The position numbers were made by a program, and so were the translations under genes. A DNA stretch of 64,000 bases, taken from Arenicellaceae bacterium (GTDB taxonomy: Bacteria > Pseudomonadota > Gammaproteobacteria > Arenicellales > Arenicellaceae). Within the stretch, counting starts at the first letter, position 1, and each line of letters begins with the position of its first letter. The DNA lies in the NCBI GenBank assembly GCA_029246505.1, contig JAQWNC010000011.1, positions 1 through 64,000 of the forward strand, read 5' to 3'. The notes beneath the pieces were generated by a model, which did not search any database, was not told the DNA's origin, and saw only the letters and a list, made by a program, of their open reading frames with translations. Positions 17,714-26,870 of the stretch are shown here, one piece after another.

Positions 17714-18766
17714 TCACACAAACTTTCTAATAAGCCGCCAATAAATATTTAAAAACTTATTCAGGGCTTTATAACCGGCCATAAGGATTTTATTGTTTAC
17801 GTAATCGGAATAAACAAAGATATCTCCCGCATCCATGACCTGATTGTCGGGTAACTTTCGATAAGATTGAATTTGCTTCCGGACCCGACGGATATCGCTA
17901 AAGTCGCGAAAAAATACTTTCCAGCCAAGGAAGTAATCACTCATGCCTCCTTTCATAACTAAAAAAGCGACCAACGAGCATTCATAGGCGATTAGGGCCG
18001 GGGCGGCTAATAGTATTGTTCGCATTCGATACATTTCCGCTATAAAACGTAAACGATTTTGAACCGCAGCGAGATAGCGTTTAGAGCTCTCAAATCGCTT
18101 ATGAACAACCACTGCCTTAGGAACTTGATAACACTTGTACCCGTAAAGATTCAGTTTATGATTAATTTCACCATCGTCACCCCAGCCTAAAATATAAGCC
18201 TCGTTGAAAAACGACACTTCGGCTGCGCGTTGCTTGTCGATCATTTGCACGCCCCAGCCAATGCTAACTCGTGGTTGATCATCGACCTCGTTGATATTTG
18301 CATCTCGATTAGTATTTGGAGAAGCGCCTACATAATGTAATATTTGACCATCCTGGTAGATACTGGATTCATTATCCCAGTGTACTGCACGAGTAAGACA
18401 CGCAGCTGCGTCTGGATATTCATTAAACACCCGAACCAGTTGCTGCACACAATCTGGCTTTAATTCAACATCATTATCTACAATAAAAACTAGAGGTTGT
18501 AAGGCTTTATTAAACGCAGTATTACGCACTTTATTAAGATTTCCACCACTATTAACCCCTAGCTCGATTACTCGGGTGTTTGCCCAACCATTGTGCACAA
18601 TCTCTACACTGTTATCGGAAGAACCATCATCTACCATCAACACCTCACCGACAGTCTCGTTGAGATTAGCAATAGACTTAAATAAGCCTGGCAACTTATC
18701 TTCGCCGTTATAGTTCATCACCGCGATACTAACGTCGCGGCATTTAAAGTGGCGTTGTGAATTCAT
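17714..18766 (-). CDS. Family 2 glycosyltransferase
   Basis: A 350-residue GT-A fold transferase. VSIAVMNYNG opens the nucleotide-binding domain, VDDGSSDNS follows, and VDNDVEL supplies the D-D metal-binding motif. GWGVQMIDK and GWGDDGEIN (residues ~180-215) fit the rhamnosyl/GT2 group. The C-terminal third carries a hydrophobic segment (AAPALIAYECSLVAFLVMKG) suited to membrane contact. It is the third gene of the leftward cluster, 105 bases after the UPF0104 gene. Donor and acceptor are unknown. Confidence 0.87.
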   Translation of the reverse strand: MNSQRHFKCRDVSIAVMNYNGEDKLPGLFKSIANLNETVGEVLMVDDGSSDNSVEIVHNGWANTRVIELGVNSGGNLNKVRNTAFNKALQPLVFIVDNDVELKPDCVQQLVRVFNEYPDAAACLTRAVHWDNESSIYQDGQILHYVGASPNTNRDANINEVDDQPRVSIGWGVQMIDKQRAAEVSFFNEAYILGWGDDGEINHKLNLYGYKCYQVPKAVVVHKRFESSKRYLAAVQNRLRFIAEMYRMRTILLAAPALIAYECSLVAFLVMKGGMSDYFLGWKVFFRDFSDIRRVRKQIQSYRKLPDNQVMDAGDIFVYSDYVNNKILMAGYKALNKFLNIYWRLIRKFV

Positions 18767-18871
18767 TAAATTAGGTGGTCACGCTGAATCGGGCGCATTT
18801 TGACAGTTTTGCCAAGACTCTACAACGATATACGCAAATACTGGCGACATACACTAGCGGCGACTCTACGG

Positions 18872-19810
18872 CTATTTTCGTGGTGTTTTCAGGTAGGCCA
18901 GCCCACCGGCCACTGATAGCAGTAAATCCGCAAGGGTGATACTCAATCCAAGCGAAAACCCGTCGGTAGAGTCCATTCCAACTAAATTGAAAATCCCAAC
19001 TAAAATCCCTTCCCGCAAGCCTATTCCACCAATCGAAATGGGCAACATAATCAATAACATCGATAATGGTATTACCAACATTAAGAATGTAAATGACACA
19101 TCTATCCCCAGCGCCAACGCCATCAACCAAACAGATATCACTCGAGTCAATTGCAAGCCGCATGAACCAAGAAATGACCAAAATAAAACTAATGGCACAT
19201 GGCTGTAAACTTGCATAGTTTTGCTTACGCGCTTTACAAATAACCCAAGCGGAGCCAAGTTTATACTACTAAATATCCGGTTCAGAATATTGGCCGCACC
19301 GTCGTTTACTGAAACGAATATTAGCAATGCAACTGCAGATGCTCCCAGAAAGAGTATAAGCAGAAAAACCGGGTTTTGTAATTCCGCCGGGCTTTGAAGC
19401 AAGCCGACAAGTGCTACCAGCAACAAAGCAACCAAAGCCAACAACTTATCGCAAAGTACCGATGCGGTGACTTGAGTAGGATTGTCAATATCTCGATTCA
19501 AGTAGTACGCCCGTATAATATCAACACCCAGACTGGATGGTAAAAAAGTACCCCACAATTTGCCTACCAGAGCATTTGCCAGTAGTTGCAAAAAACTGAC
19601 GCCACGATTAAACACATGAATCAGTAATAGCCATTTCCAGGTAAACACCAAGCGTTCAAGAACTAATGTGGCCAAGTGCAGGCTCAACCATAGCCCAGAT
19701 GCGGCAAACAAGGTGTCTTGGACCAGCAACCAATCTACCTGACTCAAGGCGAGCCCAAATATCAAAAAGCTGAACAGCAACTTGAGTAAATAATTAGCCG
19801 AAATTTTCAT
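18872..19810 (-). CDS. UPF0104 / lysylphosphatidylglycerol-synthase-type membrane protein
   Basis: A 312-residue integral membrane protein with about eight hydrophobic segments, similar to the flippase-like membrane domain of lysylphosphatidylglycerol synthases without the catalytic domain. A conserved LGVDI-RAYYLN--I stretch and the ISIGGIGLREG element near the end support the family. The start at 19810 shares its A with the TGA of the upstream fusion gene, a TGATG coupling; a GTG or ATG at 19831 is less likely. In similar clusters such proteins are suspected of lipid or glycolipid translocation. That role is family-based inference. Confidence 0.82.
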   Translation of the reverse strand: MKISANYLLKLLFSFLIFGLALSQVDWLLVQDTLFAASGLWLSLHLATLVLERLVFTWKWLLLIHVFNRGVSFLQLLANALVGKLWGTFLPSSLGVDIIRAYYLNRDIDNPTQVTASVLCDKLLALVALLLVALVGLLQSPAELQNPVFLLILFLGASAVALLIFVSVNDGAANILNRIFSSINLAPLGLFVKRVSKTMQVYSHVPLVLFWSFLGSCGLQLTRVISVWLMALALGIDVSFTFLMLVIPLSMLLIMLPISIGGIGLREGILVGIFNLVGMDSTDGFSLGLSITLADLLLSVAGGLAYLKTPRK

Positions 19811-22620
19811 CACTCGACCCTTCGAAACCAATCGTAAACTTCAGAAATTTGCATCTTTCTCGAGGCATCATCCCAGGAATGATTTTGTACCAAATAATCC
19901 ATCAGACTTTCTACGCTATACCGATCCGGCAAACGTGCAGCGCCAATATCCGTCCTGCGAATAACTAGATCGGATAAATTTTTGACTAATTCATTCGCAA
20001 GTACAAAATCGATTTCTGCCAGTGATACAAGGGTGTTTGGAATACATTGTGACTTGTCTGGAGAAGAAAACTGCTGCTCTAATATTGTCCTAGCACCTGA
20101 ACCGTAGCGGCCAATTAATCTATCTATACTGTCAGTATCCACGGCCTGCCCAAAAAGTTTTAGCAGTTCGTCACGGAATTGTTCCACAACACCCATAGAT
20201 GAAACCCCAAAATCGCTCCCGTAGCGCATAGCTGACGATGCCCTTGGGCCTTCGGGTTTGTCCTTAATCTTATCTAGAACCTGCTCTGCAATATTCTCGG
20301 CGGTCGTATACTTTACCGCCGCAATCTTAAAATAGCCGGGAGCGGCAGATGAAGCATCAATTATTGAGTGACTCAGTAGTCGTCGATCAGGATCGCCTTT
20401 CCCAGAACGAGCCGGCAATAATCCAATCTCAATATGTGCCAAAGCGTCCTCTAGTAACTCAGGCTGATTGTTGCTCGATAAATCATTTATACACGTCATT
20501 AACTCACGTTCAGAAAGCAATAACGGTAACTGACCGCCTTGATGTTCAAAATACCAAGTACCTGCAACCAAACGGTTTTGCCAAGGACAAATAAATAGTT
20601 TGCGTCGTTTATCGACAGAGTCTATCCCCCAAGCTGCTGCGTGCTGTGGCGGCGTGTTAAAAACAAGATTGACGCCCTTAACCCAATCTATATTAGTTTT
20701 ACGCTCTAACAAATCGCTCGGTAGACTTGGTAAATTTAATTCGGTTCCCGTTGCATCTATGAACCAATTGCAGTGAATTGACCACGCTTGTTGATTAATT
20801 TGATCAACTACATCGACGACAAATTTATGGCTACTTATTCTTTGAACATCAATAACATTCTGATAATTAACACAATTCGCACCAAGTTCTTGCGCACTCA
20901 ACACCTGGGCTAGAACACCACGTTCAGGATACTGAATTTGTGCCTCTTGCCAAAAAGCCACAATCCCACTTAGCCCACCAGGCGCTTCCTCACTCGATAC
21001 TACAGCCGTACCATATTTTCTTAATTTATCTGTCGAATTCCACGGCGAAACAAGTCCAATACGAATAATTACGTGATAAAACCATAAACCGAGACGGTAT
21101 ATTGGTCCAGATCTCAATATTCCGGGTCCAGACGCTATAAAAAACTCGAGTGGTTTTAATAGATAAGGATAGTGCTTTATCCATTCATTCTGACTTTGCG
21201 CAGACATCCGAGAACGAAATATATCACCGGTTTGTAAGTATCTCAGCCCGCCATGAATAGTCCGTAAATTATTCGCTGATGCCTCTCCACCAAAATCGTC
21301 CTTTTCTACCAAAGTTACCGAATAGCCCTGGCTAGCTGCACGTAAAGCAATACTTGCCCCGGTTATTCCACCCCCGGCGATTACCAACTGGCTAGATAAC
21401 GTTGAACTTAAGCCCTCTACGTTGTGAGACATTCCAAGTACGTCGCCTACGGCCTCATACAAATCGCCAACCGCCTTTTTAAAACTAATCTGACTGTGCG
21501 ACTGCTTCGCGTATTTATGACCTGCTGCTCCTAACTGGAGACGCTGTTGCTTGTCTTCCAGCATCGCCAACATAGCATCACCAAAACTAGCAGCATTCGC
21601 ATCAGCAAGCTTCGAGTTTTCGTCGTTTAATACTTGAGTATGTGTTGGTAATCGAGTTGCTACAGTGACCACGCCCGCATAAAGATAGGAGTAGATTTTC
21701 ATCGGCGTATTTGTGCCCTGTGAACGCGCCGAAACTAAGATATCCGCCTGACATAGGAAGTCTGCTAAATGCTCGACCGGTCGCGTACCGGCGAACCGAA
21801 CGCGTGAGCTAATCCCTAAGGATTCCACCACCTTTGTATATCTAGCGATATGGGTACGACTCCCCCCCACTATAACCAGAGTCGCACTTTCATTACGATT
21901 AAACGTGTGCTGAGAAGCCTCTAACAGCAAGTCTATGCCTTGATAGCCCTCTAAGTTCCCTACGTACAAGATCATTTCACCGGTAACTTTTAAAGTGTTT
22001 CGCAAATCTTCTATAGGCGCGCCAGATATATCGTCGAATAAGGCCACATCCTTTACCAGATGAATCCCGTGGCTGCGATGTGCGCGTGCAAAATGAGCAA
22101 TATCTTCACACATAGGTGCCACAACACAGGCTTCACGTACCACCCTAGATTCTAACCAGCGCATAGCGCCTTTTAGAGGGGTTAACCACGGTAAAGCAGC
22201 GCACACCTGATCTGACAATAGTGAGTCCATATCGTATATGTATGGTGTGCCAAATCGCTTCTTAAGCAACCACGCGATAAACCCTGCTTCCTCTACTGCG
22301 TGGACCAGATCATAATTGCCGCTGAAAATTTGTCTCCACGCTGCGAACAGCATATGCACATCTAGCCACACCTTAGCCAACGAGAAACCAGGCCCAATTG
22401 GGCGCTTCGAGCCTGGAATCAGACTATCTTGATAGTTGGCTGGAGAATCGGGAAGCCGCTGTATCGTCAGGCCCGCATAATCTCTGTGTTGCCCACCAAG
22501 AAATGTGAGTAAGTGAACTTGATGGGCTCGTACGCTCAACTCTTTGAGTAGTAAATCAATTGCGATTGGCGTACCACGCTCTATATAAAACGGCTGCGGA
22601 GCGAGGAAAAGAATTTTCAC
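19810..22620 (-). CDS. Fusion of a GT4 glycosyltransferase and a GlpD-like FAD oxidoreductase
   Basis: A single 936-residue frame. Residues 1-~395 form a GT-B family 4 glycosyltransferase: APQPFYIERGTPIA at the N-terminus, VHAVEEAGFIAWLL, LYVGNLEGYQGIDLLLEA, and a donor-site region around TPMKIYSYLYAG. Residues ~408-936 resemble glycerol-3-phosphate dehydrogenase GlpD. The FAD motif is VIAGGGITGASIA (residues ~413-425), then TIHGGLRYLQTGD, a DAO barrel, and a C-terminal GlpD helical domain (GRYGSGA, then LVIRRTDIG). An internal ATG at residue 397 has no convincing ribosome-binding site, so one polypeptide is likely. No frameshift or stop separates the halves. It leads the leftward cluster and is coupled to the UPF0104 gene. 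Confidence 0.88.
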   Translation of the reverse strand: MKILFLAPQPFYIERGTPIAIDLLLKELSVRAHQVHLLTFLGGQHRDYAGLTIQRLPDSPANYQDSLIPGSKRPIGPGFSLAKVWLDVHMLFAAWRQIFSGNYDLVHAVEEAGFIAWLLKKRFGTPYIYDMDSLLSDQVCAALPWLTPLKGAMRWLESRVVREACVVAPMCEDIAHFARAHRSHGIHLVKDVALFDDISGAPIEDLRNTLKVTGEMILYVGNLEGYQGIDLLLEASQHTFNRNESATLVIVGGSRTHIARYTKVVESLGISSRVRFAGTRPVEHLADFLCQADILVSARSQGTNTPMKIYSYLYAGVVTVATRLPTHTQVLNDENSKLADANAASFGDAMLAMLEDKQQRLQLGAAGHKYAKQSHSQISFKKAVGDLYEAVGDVLGMSHNVEGLSSTLSSQLVIAGGGITGASIALRAASQGYSVTLVEKDDFGGEASANNLRTIHGGLRYLQTGDIFRSRMSAQSQNEWIKHYPYLLKPLEFFIASGPGILRSGPIYRLGLWFYHVIIRIGLVSPWNSTDKLRKYGTAVVSSEEAPGGLSGIVAFWQEAQIQYPERGVLAQVLSAQELGANCVNYQNVIDVQRISSHKFVVDVVDQINQQAWSIHCNWFIDATGTELNLPSLPSDLLERKTNIDWVKGVNLVFNTPPQHAAAWGIDSVDKRRKLFICPWQNRLVAGTWYFEHQGGQLPLLLSERELMTCINDLSSNNQPELLEDALAHIEIGLLPARSGKGDPDRRLLSHSIIDASSAAPGYFKIAAVKYTTAENIAEQVLDKIKDKPEGPRASSAMRYGSDFGVSSMGVVEQFRDELLKLFGQAVDTDSIDRLIGRYGSGARTILEQQFSSPDKSQCIPNTLVSLAEIDFVLANELVKNLSDLVIRRTDIGAARLPDRYSVESLMDYLVQNHSWDDASRKMQISEVYDWFRRVE

Positions 22621-22748
22621 TGAAGCACTACCAATATAGGTAACACTATACAGATGCAGAAAACTTCAGCGCTCAATTTTCTGAACTTGCTTTTACCTAC
22701 GGCAAAAAAAGCGCTAGGATAGATTTTATTTATAACTGAAACGTACAT

Positions 22749-23282
22749 ATGGCATCGCCCATTGCGCACTCCCTAGCCGGCATTAATATTCTTGCGTTAT
22801 GTTTTCCCGATCGATTAAAATATTTACCCATGTTGCTTCTATCGATGTTTGTTGCCACCCTACCTGATTTCGATTTAATAGTATCAGGCATAACGCACCG
22901 AACAATTATGCACTCAATTACTTTCTCCGTTGCTATTTCGATGAGTCTTTTTATTTGGCTCAAGATAAAAGCCAGTCCATTATATCTCGTGATTCCGAGC
23001 TTATTTTTTTTTGGAATAGTAAGCCACATAATTATTGACTGGTTTAGCCTGGATTTAAGTGAACCAGCAGGTTTAGTCATAGGATGGCCATGGAATATGG
23101 AATATCAAATTAGCGATCACACTATATTCTTAAACCTGCATAGAAATGATTTTTTTGAGCCAACGATCATTACCCACAACGCTAAAGCATTGCTGCAAGA
23201 AAGTATCATAATGTTACCCGTAACGCTGCTTATCTTGTTTTGCCGGCGCTCGTATTTTCATACGGGTTTTCGCTGTTCTTAA
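22749..23282 (+). CDS. YdjM/DUF457-type inner-membrane protein
   Basis: A 177-residue protein with four to five hydrophobic segments. It begins MASPIAHSLAGIN, the hallmark of the YdjM family of predicted membrane-bound metal-dependent hydrolases. Conserved polar positions include H7, the LPDFDLI motif, HRTIMHS and SHIIIDWFS, which together look like a His/Asp metal site within the membrane. Its function is not established. It diverges from the GT4-GlpD gene with about 128 bases between. Its end overlaps the end of der by 53 bases on opposite strands. Confidence 0.75.
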   Translation: MASPIAHSLAGINILALCFPDRLKYLPMLLLSMFVATLPDFDLIVSGITHRTIMHSITFSVAISMSLFIWLKIKASPLYLVIPSLFFFGIVSHIIIDWFSLDLSEPAGLVIGWPWNMEYQISDHTIFLNLHRNDFFEPTIITHNAKALLQESIIMLPVTLLILFCRRSYFHTGFRCS

Positions 23283-24609
23283 AACTTAGCCGCACTCGGG
23301 TGCCAACCATATGGTAAGCATCCTCTATACAACTGGCGATATACCGCTTATAGGTTTTCGGTAGCTTGTCTAACTGATTTCCATGCAATACTACGTGTGG
23401 TGGATTTTTGCCACCCTGATGCCCGTACTTAATTTTAATTCGACGAATACCAACCATGGGAGGCTCTTGTCGTTCTGCGGCAGCCGCTAGTACGCGATTT
23501 AATCGGCCTGTGCCTAAATCAGTAAGTGCGGAATCGTATATCTTTCTTACCATCGGTAAAATCTTCCCAACGCCGGTACCGTGCAATGCGGAGATCGGCA
23601 ACTCTTCAAAGTTCCCTGAGTATCTAAACTTTTGGTCGAACATGTTTCGCAGGCGCTTTTTCTCGTAATTGCTAAGATTGTCCCACTTGTTTAGCAATAA
23701 AAGCGTGGAGCGACCGCGTTCTAATATCAAACTAAGCAACCGAAGGTCTTGTTCAAATATTCCGGCTTGAGCGTCCATGACCATTAACACAACATGCGCA
23801 TTTTCAATCGCTTGTACTGTTTTAATTACTGAAAAATGCTCCAGTCGGTCATCAATACGCCTTTTTTTACGCATACCGGCAGTATCAATAAGCACGTACT
23901 GTTCCCCTTCAGATTCGAACGGTACGTAAATACTGTCTCTGGTCGTTCCCGGCGAATCGTACACAACAACTCTGTCTTCGCCTGTGAGCCGATTTATCAA
24001 GGTTGATTTACCAACATTTGGACGCCCAACTACCGCTACCCTTGGAACATCAGAAGGCAAATTAAAGTCGGTATGCGCTTCCACCGTCTCAAGCGCCATA
24101 TCCATTAACCGTCGAACCCCATCGCCATTCTTTGACGATACCGGATACGGTTCACCCAAACCCAATTCGAAAAAATCGCTACGCACTACATCCTTATCTA
24201 ATCCTTCAGCCTTATTTAACAAAAGATATACTGGCACGCGATCTTCGCGACGTAACTGATCTGCAATCTCTCTATCAGTTGTTGACAAACCCTCTCGGCC
24301 ATCAACAATGAATAGAACTGCATCGCTCTCTTCTATTGCATAATCTACCTGACGACGCATCAAGTCGTGTATTTCAGTTCCCTCGACTTCAATGCCACCT
24401 GTATCAACTATCCAGTAAGGTCGTGAGCCAATTCGCCCTTCCCCTATCATACGATCTCGCGTTACACCTGGTTGATCATCTACGATCGCATCGCGGCTTC
24501 GAGTTAAACGGTTGTACAGTGTTGATTTACCGACGTTCGGACGGCCAACAATCGTTATTACTGGCCGATTCAGAGTTTCTTCCGTGTCCAATTCTTTCTT
24601 CATAGCCAC
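23230..24609 (-). CDS. der: Ribosome biogenesis GTPase Der
   Basis: Der (EngA) is an essential GTPase for 50S subunit maturation. The 459-residue protein has two G domains in tandem, each with a P-loop GRPNVGKST: first in VGRPNVGKSTLYNRL at residue ~22, second in VGRPNVGKSTLINRL at residue ~198. DTGG and DTAGM are the G3 motifs, NKAE and NKWD the G4 motifs. A KH-like C-terminal domain follows with KIKYGHQGG and a basic tail. It is the last gene of the rodZ-hisS-yfgM-bamB-der series, 143 bases after bamB. Confidence 0.97.
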   Translation of the reverse strand: MAMKKELDTEETLNRPVITIVGRPNVGKSTLYNRLTRSRDAIVDDQPGVTRDRMIGEGRIGSRPYWIVDTGGIEVEGTEIHDLMRRQVDYAIEESDAVLFIVDGREGLSTTDREIADQLRREDRVPVYLLLNKAEGLDKDVVRSDFFELGLGEPYPVSSKNGDGVRRLMDMALETVEAHTDFNLPSDVPRVAVVGRPNVGKSTLINRLTGEDRVVVYDSPGTTRDSIYVPFESEGEQYVLIDTAGMRKKRRIDDRLEHFSVIKTVQAIENAHVVLMVMDAQAGIFEQDLRLLSLILERGRSTLLLLNKWDNLSNYEKKRLRNMFDQKFRYSGNFEELPISALHGTGVGKILPMVRKIYDSALTDLGTGRLNRVLAAAAERQEPPMVGIRRIKIKYGHQGGKNPPHVVLHGNQLDKLPKTYKRYIASCIEDAYHMVGTRVRLSFKNSENPYENTSAGKTR

Positions 24610-24752
24610 GTAATGATAGTCGTTTGGTCAAGGTCAAACTCTAACCAGACTAGACCTCCAGCGCAAAGTTACCTTTTAGATGCAAAAGCGTGTTGCGTGC
24701 GGTGCGGTACAACTTGATGAAACTGGTAGGATCCATTAAGGATGTCTTTGTA

Positions 24753-25913
24753 TCAGCGTCGCGCTGCAGAAATAGAGCTTAGTTCACCGCTAGTGTTCAG
24801 CAAATATGCCTTATCTAATCGAATCAGTGGTTGTGACACCAATCCTTCGCCACCGATCTCATAATCGCCTAAAAATTCACCATCGCGCTTATCTAAAACA
24901 TAGACGATACCGTCAAAATCGGAAAGAATTATATAGGGGCCTAGAGAAGCCGGAGCGCTTAATTCCCTATAGAGCAATTTATCATTAGTCCAGACATTTT
25001 TGCCGGTCAATAAATTAAGTGCTACAACCCGACTATCACGATCCACTGCGTATAAATACTGCATGTCGATGGCAAAAGGATGATGAGTAGCAACCTCTGA
25101 AGTCCATAAAACTGCTCGCTCTTCTAGATTCAGCGCAATAATCGCACCTTGATATGATGCTGAGAACAATGTTCCGCGTACCAAGCTTGTGCGAGCATCA
25201 ACGTCTACTAATCTCTCTAATTCATTTCGGCCCCGGGGATAAGCGACAGGTATCTCCCATAATACTCGTCCTCCTTCTAGCTCTGCAGCCAGTAATTTGC
25301 CGTTTGGAAACCCAACAATTACCACACCTCTTTCAAGTAACGGTTCTGCATCGCCTAGTAGTGAAAGGCTAGGTACTTGTCGAACGATACTCCAGACCTC
25401 GACCCCATTTTCCACATTCAGCCCAGACAGTCGACCATCTGCAGTCCGCACAACTACACGACCGTCAGTTGCCATCGGGGGCGCTGTAACCACACTGCTA
25501 ACGGCAACCTTCCAACGCGTATCACCTGATGTTGCATCCAAGGCATACACATTGCCTTCATAGGTACCGACAAATATCAAACCAATACCCGCGCCTACGC
25601 CACCAGAAATCGACTCCCTTAAATTTACGGCCCAAGCTTTTCTTCCAGTCTCAGCATTTACAGCAACAACATGCCCCTCGGGCGATGCAGCGTAAACATT
25701 TTCACCCGCTAATCGAGGTGTTAGTCCTACATGAGAGCTGTCAAAACCAGCGCCTAAACCAACTGACCAATTCCTTACGATTGATTGGGTCTTTTCAAAC
25801 TTTGGCCGTTCAGCAGGTTCCAACTCTGGTATTAACGACTCTTTTGTTGAATTGCAGCCATCTAAAAACAATACTCCCATTACGATCGCTATTGATAGGT
25901 GTTTTATCTTCAT
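24753..25913 (-). CDS. bamB: Outer-membrane assembly lipoprotein BamB
   Basis: BamB is an eight-bladed PQQ-like propeller that aids BamA in inserting outer-membrane proteins. The lipobox LDGC at residues 17-20 follows a hydrophobic signal, giving a lipid-anchored N-terminus. Propeller repeats such as NAETGRKAWAVNLRE, DATSGDTRWKV, ENGVEVWS and LEERAVLWTSEV recur through 386 residues, a normal length. It starts 6 bases after yfgM, clearly one operon. Confidence 0.95.
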   Translation of the reverse strand: MKIKHLSIAIVMGVLFLDGCNSTKESLIPELEPAERPKFEKTQSIVRNWSVGLGAGFDSSHVGLTPRLAGENVYAASPEGHVVAVNAETGRKAWAVNLRESISGGVGAGIGLIFVGTYEGNVYALDATSGDTRWKVAVSSVVTAPPMATDGRVVVRTADGRLSGLNVENGVEVWSIVRQVPSLSLLGDAEPLLERGVVIVGFPNGKLLAAELEGGRVLWEIPVAYPRGRNELERLVDVDARTSLVRGTLFSASYQGAIIALNLEERAVLWTSEVATHHPFAIDMQYLYAVDRDSRVVALNLLTGKNVWTNDKLLYRELSAPASLGPYIILSDFDGIVYVLDKRDGEFLGDYEIGGEGLVSQPLIRLDKAYLLNTSGELSSISAARR

Positions 25914-25919
25914 ATTTAA

Positions 25920-26693
25920 CTAATTCTGAATACTGTCAACATTTGTAGCACCGTCATCAACTACCGGATCAGCAGCCTGCGCTGTTGTGTCATCAACTTG
26001 AGAATTAATATTTTGAGTATTCTCAAATTGTACGTCAGCAACAATACTTGCAGTACCGGCGCCAAGGGCATCGGCCTTCAGCTGCAAGATACCTGCATAG
26101 CCTGGATCAGCAGAAACCGATTCACCGGCACTAGTATATTTTTCTCGCGCTAAATCTAGATCGCCCTGGCCATAGGCAATATCACCTTCAAGCTCGAGGT
26201 ACTGAGAATCAAATCCCACTCTTTCTGATTCTGCATCAATTGCAGTCTTCGCTAATTCGAATTCGCCCTGCTCCAGATACACTCGAATAATTCGCAGATT
26301 TGCGACATGCGCCAAACCCGGCTCACTAGCACTGCTTTTTACAAGCGCCAAACTTTTCAATGCATTTACAAGTTCACCACTATCAGTCAACAGTTTGGCC
26401 TGAATCAATGCTGCCTTGGTTGCGTATATCGTACCGCCGTGGTCGTCAAGAATAGTCTTACTTAACTCGCGCGCTGTAGCACTATCGGGTGCATTCATTG
26501 CTCCTAGCAAAAGATTGTACTGGGCGGAAGCTTGCTCTAGCCCGTCATTTTGCTGAGCCTGCCAGTAATTGTACCCTCCTATGGCAGCTATACCGATCAA
26601 AGCACCAGTAACTACCGATACACCATTTTCTTTCCACCAGGCTTTAATGCGTTCTGCCTGTTCTTCGTCTGTTAAAATTATGTCGTTAGCCAT
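25920..26693 (-). CDS. yfgM: YfgM, TPR-containing membrane ancillary protein
   Basis: YfgM is a bitopic inner-membrane protein associated with the Sec/PpiD machinery. The N-terminal cytoplasmic helix has the typical DEEQAERIKAWWKENG motif. One membrane segment (VVTGALIGIAAIGGY) precedes a periplasmic region of TPR-like helices. At 257 residues it is longer than many relatives, owing to an Asp/Thr/Ala-rich tail of about 45 residues after the TPR part. It lies between hisS and bamB, the standard gammaproteobacterial order. Confidence 0.9.
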   Translation of the reverse strand: MANDIILTDEEQAERIKAWWKENGVSVVTGALIGIAAIGGYNYWQAQQNDGLEQASAQYNLLLGAMNAPDSATARELSKTILDDHGGTIYATKAALIQAKLLTDSGELVNALKSLALVKSSASEPGLAHVANLRIIRVYLEQGEFELAKTAIDAESERVGFDSQYLELEGDIAYGQGDLDLAREKYTSAGESVSADPGYAGILQLKADALGAGTASIVADVQFENTQNINSQVDDTTAQAADPVVDDGATNVDSIQN

Positions 26694-26870
26694 ACTAAAT
26701 TAAACCCAATCAATAAATTACCAATCAACTATTATTTGCGACGCGCCTGTCTTTTCAATGCTTTGCACGAAATTCAAGGCAGCGCATCATACCAGTTGGC
26801 GGGGTAAAGAAACCACCGTTAACCCCTTCCTTTTCAAATAATTAAATGTTTCTTCAAATTAAATAATAAG

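Noticed and set aside
18771-19181. A 136-codon open frame on the minus strand over the UPF0104 gene
   Set aside because: It overlaps the well-supported membrane protein in another frame and shows no family features.
21300-21440. An internal start at residue 397 splitting the GT4-GlpD protein in two
   Set aside because: The ATG lacks a properly spaced ribosome-binding site and the frame is continuous, though it cannot be excluded without protein data.
25529-25948. A 139-codon plus-strand open frame across bamB and the end of yfgM
   Set aside because: It is antisense to two clear genes, has a biased composition and no recognisable domain.
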